From JBAZCO01 sp041654915 (lineage in GTDB: Bacteria; Bacillota; Clostridia; Christensenellales; DTU072), in the NCBI GenBank assembly GCA_041654915.1, contig JBAZCO010000069.1, forward strand, positions 1 to 9,557: a DNA stretch of 9,557 bases, given 5' to 3'. Numbering within the stretch: the stretch's first letter is position 1; every line of letters starts with the position of its first letter. The translations under genes were made by a program, and so were the position numbers. The notes under the pieces are model-generated. The model was not told the origin of the DNA. It ran no database searches and saw nothing but the letters and a program-made list of their open reading frames with translations. Below are positions 1-6,216 of this stretch, in pieces.

Positions 1-54
1 ATTGTTTCCACTCGCTTAATATTATCGCTTTTATCTTAAAGCCTATGCTAGTTT

Positions 55-1272
55 TTATCTGCCGCCCAATATTGACTCGGCAATTTCAAACTTGACGGGT
101 TTTTCCTCTCCCTCAAATACAAAGCGATAAATATCGTCCTCACGATAAAATTGCATAACATTTTCCTCTAAAATGATTGCCGCAGAGGGAATTGGACCAA
201 TTTTAAAGCTAAGCGCTGTGCCGTCCTCGCCATTAAATAGGTATCCATCCCTATTTATTGCAAGTGTACCCTTTGTTTTAAATATATGCTTCCCCGCATC
301 CTCGTCGTTAACATACATGGATACCGTTGCCGCCCAAGAATAATCAGGGTCTTCCGCCTCTTTTTTTAGCTGCTCTTTTTGATAGTCGTACCAAAGGTCT
401 AACCTATCAAAGGCCTTGTCGCCATCGGCAACGATTAGTTCGCCGTATTCGGTAAGTTCCACATGGTTTTCGCAGGCAGTACAATGTAAAAAGTTCCCTT
501 CGGTGATGTGCTTAAATTCTGCCTTGCATTTGGGGCATTTATAAATTAGACGCTCCACACCTACCGTTGTGCCTTTTTTGCCCTTTACTCTAATATTATT
601 TTCACGCTGATATTTGAAGTCATTGTACTTCATATTGCTAAGCAAGCGCTCTTTTATCTCCTCTAAACTTAGCGTTTCCGCCTCGCCTTCTCCCAAAATT
701 GTCTTTACCGACACCTTGACTTGCCCACGGCGGAAGTCTGTTGCATAGCGTGGTCTTGATAGATATGCGCCCTCGGCGCACACCATAATCACGGGTATTT
801 TTAGCCATTTGATAAGCTTATATATCGCCTCGGATATCGGGCTTTCCCGCCCGTCCATAGAACACCTGCCCTCGGGATAGATGCCAATGCTCACCCCTGC
901 ATCCGTCATCTTTTTCACATTTTTGACTACCGAATAGTCGGTGGAAAATTGCTTTTTGGGGATAGCGCCGCCTAACAGTTTGATAGCCCACGCATAGCGC
1001 TTGTCATAATATAATCCCGCCGCAACTACAAATCCTAGCCGCTTGGGGAACAAGGTATGTACCATAAAGATAAAATCTATGGGGGAGGAGTGGTTGCCCA
1101 GCACCAATACGGGCGATTTAACTTTCCTTGCCGCCTTGATTTCCTCTCTGTTGGTTCTTATGCGAAAGCGTATTTTGGCATAAAGTGCGGCTATCCATAG
1201 GATAAAATATACAAAAATGCTTGGCTTTTTGTATCGTGGTTGTTTTACACTGCTCTTTGTTTTGTCTGTCAT
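55..1272 (-). CDS. PlsC-family lysophospholipid acyltransferase with C-terminal zinc-ribbon extension
   Basis: Probable membrane-associated acyltransferase of the 1-acyl-sn-glycerol-3-phosphate acyltransferase (PlsC/LPLAT) family, which moves an acyl chain onto a lysophospholipid or similar acceptor at the cytoplasmic membrane face. A hydrophobic segment lies at about residues 18-32. The catalytic HX4D motif is H61-SSPI-D66, the acceptor-binding motif is YPEGR at 132-136, and a block-IV-like IPVIMV follows at 159-164. The catalytic domain ends near residue 230; the family usually totals about 200-250 residues, while this protein has 405. The extra part holds a CxxC-X14-CxxC zinc-ribbon-like module (C246, C249, C264, C267) and then about 135 residues I do not recognise, beta-rich towards the end. 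The start is fixed by a GGAGG site 7 bases upstream. The gene lies 146 bases after the permease gene on the same strand, so it may be co-transcribed or separate. Acyltransferase fold is secure; exact substrate is unknown. Confidence 0.88.
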   Translation of the reverse strand: MTDKTKSSVKQPRYKKPSIFVYFILWIAALYAKIRFRIRTNREEIKAARKVKSPVLVLGNHSSPIDFIFMVHTLFPKRLGFVVAAGLYYDKRYAWAIKLLGGAIPKKQFSTDYSVVKNVKKMTDAGVSIGIYPEGRCSMDGRESPISEAIYKLIKWLKIPVIMVCAEGAYLSRPRYATDFRRGQVKVSVKTILGEGEAETLSLEEIKERLLSNMKYNDFKYQRENNIRVKGKKGTTVGVERLIYKCPKCKAEFKHITEGNFLHCTACENHVELTEYGELIVADGDKAFDRLDLWYDYQKEQLKKEAEDPDYSWAATVSMYVNDEDAGKHIFKTKGTLAINRDGYLFNGEDGTALSFKIGPIPSAAIILEENVMQFYREDDIYRFVFEGEEKPVKFEIAESILGGR

Positions 1273-1279
1273 ACAACTG

Positions 1280-1284
1280 CCTCC
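1280..1284 (-). promoter_or_regulatory. Ribosome binding site of the acyltransferase gene
   Basis: On the minus strand GGAGG stands 7 bases before the ATG at 1272. It is a strong Shine-Dalgarno match and supports the chosen start. Confidence 0.8.
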
Positions 1285-1288
1285 GATT

Positions 1289-1312
1289 AAACAAGTGAGT
1301 TAACGCTTGTTT
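1289..1312. repeat. Inverted repeat just upstream of the acyltransferase ribosome binding site
   Basis: AAACAAGTG (1289-1297) faces CGCTTGTTT (1304-1312) across a 6-base loop. In minus-strand RNA seven pairs form cleanly, followed by one A-C mismatch and one G-C pair. In plus-strand RNA the mismatch becomes a G-U pair. The hairpin sits only 4 bases upstream of the acyltransferase Shine-Dalgarno sequence, so it could influence translation. It is not followed by a convincing U-run in the minus direction, so I do not call it a terminator. Confidence 0.45.
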
Positions 1313-1412
1313 TTCTTGTTATCATATACTATGCGAGGGTAACCCTCCCGCATACTATGCTTATTTTAATATTAATTTATCCTCTAACATTGATTGAGCG
1401 TTTGTTAACTCA
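1296..1412. repeat. Long-range inverted repeat spanning the intergenic gap
   Basis: TGAGTTAAC (1296-1304) is the exact reverse complement of GTTAACTCA (1404-1412). The arms enclose the bulged hairpin at 1330-1354. In the minus-strand transcript they could close a branched structure, or they could be two copies of a GTTAAC-centred protein site. Chance cannot be excluded for a 9-base match. Confidence 0.35.
1330..1354. repeat. Bulged GC-rich hairpin in the permease-acyltransferase gap
   Basis: TATGCG-AGGG (1330-1339) pairs with CCCT (1343-1346) and CGCATA (1349-1354) around a 3-base loop, leaving a 2-base CC bulge at 1347-1348: ten pairs in all. The 9-base direct repeat ATACTATGC (1326-1334 and 1352-1360) brackets it. 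Read in the direction of the flanking genes (minus) it is followed by GTATATGATAAC, not a U-tract, so a classical intrinsic terminator for the operon is unlikely. It could slow polymerase, protect a 3' end, or be a protein site. Confidence 0.5.
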
Positions 1413-1418
1413 ACAAGG

Positions 1419-3959
1419 TTAATTAAACCTTTCGTTGATGGATACTATTTTTATTTTCCTAAAGAATAAAGATATCCCCATCCATACAGCAAAGAACAAC
1501 AGCCCGCCGCCCACGGCAAGAAGTGCGCCGCTCCAAGGTATCACGGCAAACTTAACATACTTATCTAGCAAGGCGCTAAGCACGGGCAGCATGCTGTTTA
1601 TTACAAAATCCACTGCAAGCCCAATTAGCCCGCCCGCTAATATTACCGCCAAAGCCTCACCCGCCGAAAATCCCATATAATCGCTTGCCGACATCCCCGA
1701 CAATCTATATAATCTTAGTTCGTTGCGCCTGTCGTATATGGTGACCATAGAAACATTTATAATACCCAAAGCCCCTATCGCATAAATGGCAACCTGCAAC
1801 AATGTTAATAAAGTCGTCACGCCCGCTAAGTTGCTTGCCCCTCTGTATGCCCACTCAAGGAATGTTAAGGCATAGCTCTTTTCCAACGGTTTGCCGCCAA
1901 TCTTATAGGTTTCCACCATATCCCTTAACGATAGAAACACCTCGTCATCCAACTCCGATGCGGGGGGCGAAGTGGCATTTATTAAAAATATTGAGTAGGT
2001 CGCATATGCCTCTAACGCACTGTAAGGAACATACCCCACTCGGTCGTACTCGGTAATCGTCTTATCCACTCCAACAACGGTAAAGGTAAAATCATTATCC
2101 TTAAAATCGTCCGACTTGGGTATTAATTTAATAGTGTCACCCACTTTTAAATTGCATCTAATTAGCATATCCTCATTTAGTACTAACGGGTTTATCGCAG
2201 TATCCCAACGCTGTTTTGCCCCCTCGTCCAACCCAATTGTCCATTTTGTAAGTGTTTGGTAGTCGGACACCCCGTATATATCAAATACTTTTTCGCCCTC
2301 ATTGGGAATTAGGAATGAAAGCGAAGTAAAATATCCCGTAGCCTCTATGCCGTCAAGCTCTGTTATTTTTTCGCTAAATAAGTTATTTTGGGCGGCATCT
2401 GTTCTGGTATTTACTTCTACCACATAATCTGCCGTATAGCGGGTGCGGAATGGGGTAACTGCATATTTTACCAAACCCACCACTTGGTGGACGGTGAAAG
2501 AGAATGCTATTATCACCGCTAGCAGTACGGTTATCGAACGCATGGGGCGGTTTCTTTTTATTGACATAGAGCTAAGATTAAAAACGCCCGTCCGCTTTAT
2601 TTTGGCAAGAACAAAGGCTGCCAAACGCACAACAAACGGCACGGCAAGCGACACCCACACGGCAATGGCAGGCACTAGCAGCCCGCTTAGGATAACCACC
2701 CCTATGCCCGATAAAAACCTCAAGCCGAGTATACCCCCAATAAGCACTAGGCTAGACACAGCAAACAAAATAGGTTGTTCCTTTTTTGCCTCTTTAAATT
2801 CAAGTGACGACAATTCCCTTATTGAACGCTTGCTTGTGGAGATTACGGGTACTAAAGCCGCCATAAAGGTTACCACAACGGCAATAATGAAAGCCAAAAT
2901 ATATTTCCACACCGCATAGCTTACCACTGTTCTTGCCGTAGGCAGCAGCTCAAGCATAGCTACTTCCATTATCAAGCGCCCGATAAGCAGTCCGAACACT
3001 CCGCCCACTATGCCATATACCGCTACTTCCAAAAACAAGATGAGGGCGGTTTGCTTGGGTGTTGCTCCTGCCGCCTTGAATATCACCATTTGGGAAACTC
3101 GATTTCTTGCTATTATCGTATAAGAAGTGAGCTGTATTAACATCATTGCCGCTATGACAAAGATAAGCCCAACGGCAAGAAGTAAGGTGTTGTTTCGCAC
3201 TATCGCACGAATTGCTGTTTCGTTGTTGCCCTCCTCGCATTTTATCCCCGGCAAATATTCGTTAAATAGCTCCTCATATTTTTCAAAATACTCGGAGTTG
3301 GTAAAGTTGATATACACCGCATTAACTTGTCCCCTGCTCCCAACGGATGAAAAGTCCGTGAGTATGTTTACTGCCGCCGCTCCGCCAAATATACCCTCGT
3401 CCGCAGCTATATATAGCACGGACATCTTAGAATATATGTCGTAGGTGGGCAGATAAATTTCTATGGTATCCCCTGCGCTTATACCCGCATTTTGGGCAAA
3501 GGTGTATCCCACTATTGCCGCTTGATATTCTATATCTTTATCTGTTGGTGCAATCTTTTGGGGGGCGGCACGCTCTATGTAATTTAGGCTGTGGCGAGAT
3601 AAATACCCTTTTAAGTCCGTTGCCTCTACCAAAACAGTTTTGGATATCTTGTCCGTTTTCATAATTGTAGGCAACTTTAAAAAGTACTCCGCCGACTCAA
3701 TGTCCCCACCTTCTCGGGAAAGCAAAAGTTCCGTGCGAGAACGGCTAAAAGTTTCACCGCCCGTATTATCGCCTAAAAGCATATGTGCGCCTTGCGCCAC
3801 TCTATCTGCCTCCGACATATTTATTGCGTAAAATATATCGGATAGCGAGAATGACACAAATATCATCGCTGTGATAATGATGATTGTGAGCGCTATTAAT
3901 ATCGCCTGCGCCTTACTGCGGGATATGCTCCTTAATGTATGTTTGAGTATTGCATTCAT
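1419..3959 (-). CDS. FtsX/MacB-type ABC transporter permease with ten membrane helices
   Basis: Membrane subunit of a type VII ABC system, the class that includes LolCE, MacB, YbbP and FtsX. Members usually extract lipids or lipoproteins, expel drugs or peptides, or pass ATPase force across the membrane. The 846 residues form two repeats. Repeat one has a helix at about 18-46, an outer domain at about 47-256, and helices at about 257-281, 305-333 and 351-373. Two linking helices lie at about 397-450. Repeat two has a helix at about 474-498, an outer domain at about 499-711, and helices at about 712-741, 762-788 and 808-833. The ATPase-contacting segments after the second and eighth helices are visible (ARNRVSQMVIFKAAGATPKQ, 284-303; YDRRNELRLYRLSGMSASDY, 742-761), close to the family's RRxEIGxLRAxGA pattern. 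Two outer domains make it YbbP/LolC-like rather than BceB-like, which has one large domain. The start overlaps the ATPase stop by ATGA. Substrate unknown. Confidence 0.9.
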   Translation of the reverse strand: MNAILKHTLRSISRSKAQAILIALTIIIITAMIFVSFSLSDIFYAINMSEADRVAQGAHMLLGDNTGGETFSRSRTELLLSREGGDIESAEYFLKLPTIMKTDKISKTVLVEATDLKGYLSRHSLNYIERAAPQKIAPTDKDIEYQAAIVGYTFAQNAGISAGDTIEIYLPTYDIYSKMSVLYIAADEGIFGGAAAVNILTDFSSVGSRGQVNAVYINFTNSEYFEKYEELFNEYLPGIKCEEGNNETAIRAIVRNNTLLLAVGLIFVIAAMMLIQLTSYTIIARNRVSQMVIFKAAGATPKQTALILFLEVAVYGIVGGVFGLLIGRLIMEVAMLELLPTARTVVSYAVWKYILAFIIAVVVTFMAALVPVISTSKRSIRELSSLEFKEAKKEQPILFAVSSLVLIGGILGLRFLSGIGVVILSGLLVPAIAVWVSLAVPFVVRLAAFVLAKIKRTGVFNLSSMSIKRNRPMRSITVLLAVIIAFSFTVHQVVGLVKYAVTPFRTRYTADYVVEVNTRTDAAQNNLFSEKITELDGIEATGYFTSLSFLIPNEGEKVFDIYGVSDYQTLTKWTIGLDEGAKQRWDTAINPLVLNEDMLIRCNLKVGDTIKLIPKSDDFKDNDFTFTVVGVDKTITEYDRVGYVPYSALEAYATYSIFLINATSPPASELDDEVFLSLRDMVETYKIGGKPLEKSYALTFLEWAYRGASNLAGVTTLLTLLQVAIYAIGALGIINVSMVTIYDRRNELRLYRLSGMSASDYMGFSAGEALAVILAGGLIGLAVDFVINSMLPVLSALLDKYVKFAVIPWSGALLAVGGGLLFFAVWMGISLFFRKIKIVSINERFN
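3956..3959 (-). other. ATGA start-stop overlap coupling ATPase and permease
   Basis: The TGA ending the ATPase gene shares bases with the ATG of the permease. The preceding minus-strand bases (GGTAAAATAGTCGCCA) hold no good Shine-Dalgarno match, so permease translation probably depends on ribosomes finishing the ATPase. This would tie the two subunits to a fixed ratio. Confidence 0.75.
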
Positions 3960-4621
3960 TTGGCGACTATTTTACCATCCCGCATAGTGATAATTCGGTT
4001 GCCGTAGCTGGCATTAATTTCGCTGTGGGTAACTTGCACCACAGTGGTTGAAAATTCGGAATTAATTCTTTTTAGCAATTCCATAATTTCGGTACTTGAC
4101 TTGCTGTCTAAGTTGCCGGTGGGCTCGTCAAGCAAGATGATTTCCGGCTCAAATATCAATCCCCGTGCTATTGCTGTCCTCTGCTGCTCTCCGCCCGACA
4201 GTTTTGCAGGAAGCTTGTCACGCTGTGCAGTTATCCCTAAATATTCCATTAAAACATCTGCTTTTTTTAGCGCATCTCTTTGTGGTTTCGCCGACAAAAT
4301 TATTGGCAGCATAATATTTTCCAGCACAGTAAGGTATGGCGCAAGGTTGAAAAATTGAAATACAAACCCTATCTTTGTCCGCCTAAGGAGCGCAAGCTCC
4401 CGTTCTTTAAAAAGTGTGATATCCTTATCCTCAAAAAAAACTTTGCCCGAAGTGGGGGAATCTATCCCGCCAAGAATGGTTAAAAGCGTGGACTTCCCCG
4501 ACCCAGACGCACCTACGACCGACAAAAAATCTCCCTTGTTTATCTCAAGGGATACATCGTCTAGCGCCCTTATGTTCTCGGCAAATACTTTGGTGATATT
4601 TTCCGCTCTAAGTATAGTCAT
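3956..4621 (-). CDS. LolD/MacB-type ABC transporter ATP-binding protein
   Basis: Cytoplasmic ATPase subunit that drives the FtsX-type permease encoded immediately downstream. All nucleotide-binding motifs are intact in 221 residues, the normal length for the LolD/FtsE/MacB-NBD class: Walker A GASGSGKST (37-45), Q-loop Q89 in VFQFFNLAPYLTVLEN, signature LSGGEQQR (141-148), Walker B IILLDEPTGNLD (161-172, catalytic E166), and switch histidine H199 in VTHS. The Q-loop followed by FNL-P-LTVLEN and the EPTGNLDS stretch are characteristic of this exporter class rather than of importers. An AAGGAG site 5 bases upstream fixes the start. The gene follows the anchored protein by 72 bases and overlaps the permease by 4. 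Pairing with the permease is near certain; the transported molecule cannot be read from the sequence. Confidence 0.96.
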   Translation of the reverse strand: MTILRAENITKVFAENIRALDDVSLEINKGDFLSVVGASGSGKSTLLTILGGIDSPTSGKVFFEDKDITLFKERELALLRRTKIGFVFQFFNLAPYLTVLENIMLPIILSAKPQRDALKKADVLMEYLGITAQRDKLPAKLSGGEQQRTAIARGLIFEPEIILLDEPTGNLDSKSSTEIMELLKRINSEFSTTVVQVTHSEINASYGNRIITMRDGKIVAK

Positions 4622-4626
4622 ACGCT

Positions 4627-4632
4627 CTCCTT
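4627..4632 (-). promoter_or_regulatory. Ribosome binding site of the ABC ATPase gene
   Basis: AAGGAG on the minus strand, 5 bases before the ATG at 4621. A strong match that gives the ATPase its own translation signal. It begins 3 bases after the tandem repeat in transcript order. Confidence 0.8.
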
Positions 4633-4635
4633 GCT

Positions 4636-4685
4636 TGTGCGATTTTTATTGCTGTGCGATTTTTATTGCTGTGCGATTTTTATTG
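4636..4685. repeat. Three tandem copies of a 17-base unit between anchored protein and ATPase
   Basis: The plus-strand unit TGTGCGATTTTTATTGC occurs at 4636-4652 and 4653-4669 without change, and a third time at 4670-4685 with only its last base different. In the transcript it reads GCAATAAAAATCGCACA. It fills most of the 72-base gap between the stop at 4694 and the ATPase ribosome binding site. The unit is not a multiple of three and the upstream gene has already stopped, so it is non-coding. It may be a slippage expansion, or an A-rich spaced site for a protein or RNA acting on ATPase translation. Confidence 0.95.
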
Positions 4686-4693
4686 TTCTCTGT

Positions 4694-6085
4694 TTATCGA
4701 ATAACTGCGTCGTTTGGCAACAATCCAAACACCATTGCAATCAAGATAAATGACTGCACCTTGTCTAGCCCTGCTTTGAATTTATCCATACCCTCGGCAA
4801 AAATCTCAATCTCACCTTTTAGGCGAACAATTTCTGCTTGGGGCAGCGCCCTAATTTCATCTATGCTTTTACTCTCCGCCGACAGGTCATACATAGTGGC
4901 AAATAGAGTTTGTACAAACTCCTGCTCCTCTGCAAGATAAACGGCATATTTAGAGTTGTCCTCATCTCCCGACACCTTTAGCCTAGCGGCAATTACCGAC
5001 ACGCTTTCAAAAACCTTTTCTTCGGTAATGCCATATTCTTGCATTGCCGCAATGTGCGCATCCTTTGCCGCATTGATTATCTTGAGAATCCCGTATACAA
5101 AATATGTATCATCCCCGTCATTAATATAATTTACAAGCGCATCTGTAACAGAAAGAGTCCCTGCCGATATGCTGTCAAAGCTCATAAGCAGCCCGCTCAT
5201 CACTCCAAAATAATACCCCGTCATACCCTGCATTGCACGGGATACCGCATTTATGTTTGCCAGCATTGGCAAGCTGTTAATACCTTCGGGCAAGTCGCTT
5301 GCGCTAATAATGTCGCCCCCTATCCCAAATAGTTGTTCAATTTTTTCGTATCCAAAATCGCTTAATATTGCACGGTAGCGACTGCCTAGCTCATACAAGA
5401 CTTCCCTTGCCATTCTTCCCTCGGATAGTGAGGGGTTTTGTTTGTCTAGAAACATTTGTATCTGCGAATAAATCTCCGTGGTGTCAATAAATATCGTGAT
5501 AAAGTTTTCTCGCCCAAGCTCCCTTAGCAGCTCTTGCCGTACGGGGTCGGCGGCATCTAAAAGATGCTCATATATAAAAGTTCCTAACTCATCGGGGGTT
5601 ATCCCCGTGTGGGCGACTATGTCGGAAATTATCTGCAAAAAATCTACGCCGTTGGGAAGTACAGATATCCTGATATTTTCGGGGTCAGAATCGTCCATTA
5701 CAATCACCCCCGACGGGTCGGCATTTCTTAAATAGTCGGCAAAGGCAAGCACCTTATCTGCCGATATTTCTGCCCGTTGCAGCGCTAGCAAAAGCGGACG
5801 GGACAGCCAATACGCTTGAAAAACTTCTCCCTCGTTTAAAAATACGCTGAACATCTTGGTAAAGTATTCCCGTGCGGCAGTTAGAAAAGCGGTTTCTGTT
5901 TCGGGGGAGTAGCGAATTACATACTCGTCCAAACTTTGGGCGGTTATCTTGCCCCCAACATCTGCCCCGCCTTGATTTGCCACCATAATTGTTGCAAATA
6001 CAAGTGCTGAGGCAAGTGTCACTATTAGGACAATGGCGGTTGCGCCTTTGATTATTGATATTTTTCGCTCACGCTTTTCATTCAT
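4694..6085 (-). CDS. Membrane-anchored extracytoplasmic protein of unknown function, first gene of the ABC operon
   Basis: I do not recognise this 463-residue protein. It has a basic N-terminus (KRERK), one strong hydrophobic segment at about residues 12-36 without a clear cleavage or lipobox site, and a long, mostly helix-forming acidic body. A second moderately hydrophobic stretch lies near the C-terminus (about 443-457). There is no cysteine anywhere, which fits life outside the cytoplasm. Most likely it is an N-terminally anchored outer-face protein, possibly with both ends in the membrane. It heads the operon with the ABC ATPase and FtsX-type permease, so it may be the outer partner of that transporter, as MacA is for MacB or outer hydrolases are for FtsEX; however, I see no MacA-like lipoyl hairpin, NlpC/P60, CHAP or other enzyme motif. 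No Shine-Dalgarno sequence precedes the ATG, and the next in-frame Met (residue 34) would destroy the anchor. The gene is real; its function is open. Confidence 0.85.
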   Translation of the reverse strand: MNEKRERKISIIKGATAIVLIVTLASALVFATIMVANQGGADVGGKITAQSLDEYVIRYSPETETAFLTAAREYFTKMFSVFLNEGEVFQAYWLSRPLLLALQRAEISADKVLAFADYLRNADPSGVIVMDDSDPENIRISVLPNGVDFLQIISDIVAHTGITPDELGTFIYEHLLDAADPVRQELLRELGRENFITIFIDTTEIYSQIQMFLDKQNPSLSEGRMAREVLYELGSRYRAILSDFGYEKIEQLFGIGGDIISASDLPEGINSLPMLANINAVSRAMQGMTGYYFGVMSGLLMSFDSISAGTLSVTDALVNYINDGDDTYFVYGILKIINAAKDAHIAAMQEYGITEEKVFESVSVIAARLKVSGDEDNSKYAVYLAEEQEFVQTLFATMYDLSAESKSIDEIRALPQAEIVRLKGEIEIFAEGMDKFKAGLDKVQSFILIAMVFGLLPNDAVIR

Positions 6086-6135
6086 AATGCTATTATACTA
6101 TATATATATAGATAAATCAATGATATTTTTCGCTC
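6056..6135. repeat. 15-base direct repeat, one copy inside a gene and one upstream of its promoter
   Basis: TGATATTTTTCGCTC occurs at 6056-6070, within the first codons of the anchored protein, and again at 6121-6135, just beyond the -35 element of its promoter. The copies are identical, on the same strand and 65 bases apart, so they bracket the promoter and the start codon. It may be the trace of a local duplication or a repeated protein site. Confidence 0.85.
6092..6120 (-). promoter_or_regulatory. Sigma-A-type promoter of the minus-strand ABC operon, predicted leaderless
   Basis: On the minus strand, -35 TTGATT (6120-6115), a 17-base spacer, and a perfect -10 TATAAT (6097-6092). The discriminator AGCATT occupies 6091-6086, so the usual start position, 7 bases after the -10, is A6085, the first base of the ATG. 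The transcript would have no leader, consistent with the missing Shine-Dalgarno sequence. The spacer is an alternating TA tract, which is easily melted or bent. Confidence 0.75.
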
Positions 6136-6153
6136 TACCCCCATACAAAACGG

Positions 6154-6183
6154 TTGCATAATCTATTGATTTTGTGCTATGCT
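6154..6183 (+). promoter_or_regulatory. Candidate promoter of leuS
   Basis: A weak -35 TTGCAT (6154-6159) is followed after 18 bases by TATGCT (6178-6183), which carries the extended -10 TG (TGC at 6175-6177). This would give an mRNA leader of about 27 bases. A perfect TATAAT also occurs at 6200-6205 but lacks a properly spaced -35 and would leave a leader of only about 5 bases. The call is therefore tentative. Confidence 0.45.
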
Positions 6184-6207
6184 TTGTAGGAAAACTATAT
6201 ATAATTT

Positions 6208-6212
6208 AGGTG
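6208..6212 (+). promoter_or_regulatory. Weak ribosome binding site of leuS
   Basis: AGGTG lies 4 bases before the ATG at 6217. It is short and close, much weaker than the sites of gap, the ATPase and the acyltransferase, but no better match lies nearby. The start agrees with the usual LeuRS N-terminus (YDFKAAEKKWQKYW). Confidence 0.5.
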
Positions 6213-6216
6213 TATA

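Noticed and set aside
1..54. Terminator or small gene downstream of the acyltransferase
   Set aside because: The 54 bases are AT-rich, with only a 3-base-pair AGC/GCT hairpin and no open frame with a ribosome binding site. Nothing can be supported.
1330..1354. Intrinsic terminator of the ABC operon
   Set aside because: The stem is good, but the bases that follow in the transcribed (minus) direction are GTATATGATAAC without a U-run. I kept it only as a hairpin.
2443..2919. 158-codon plus-strand open frame inside the permease gene
   Set aside because: It is antisense to permease membrane helices and gives a threonine/isoleucine-rich translation with no motif, typical of a shadow frame.
4636..4685. 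Possible CRISPR-like array
   Set aside because: The 17-base units abut without spacers and only three copies exist, with no cas genes. It is a simple tandem repeat.
4416..4940. 174-codon plus-strand open frame across the ATPase start and the anchored protein end
   Set aside because: It covers the Walker A region of the ATPase and the tandem repeat in antisense. The product is serine-rich and unlike any family I recognise, and the minus-strand genes explain the sequence.
4694..6085. MacA-type adaptor for the ABC transporter
   Set aside because: Position and N-terminal anchor fit, but I see no coiled-coil hairpin flanked by lipoyl halves and no beta-barrel-like region. The body is mostly helical throughout.
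6200..6205. Perfect TATAAT as the leuS -10 element
   Set aside because: No -35-like hexamer lies 16-18 bases upstream and the leader would be about 5 bases. The extended -10 at 6175-6183 fits better, though neither is certain.
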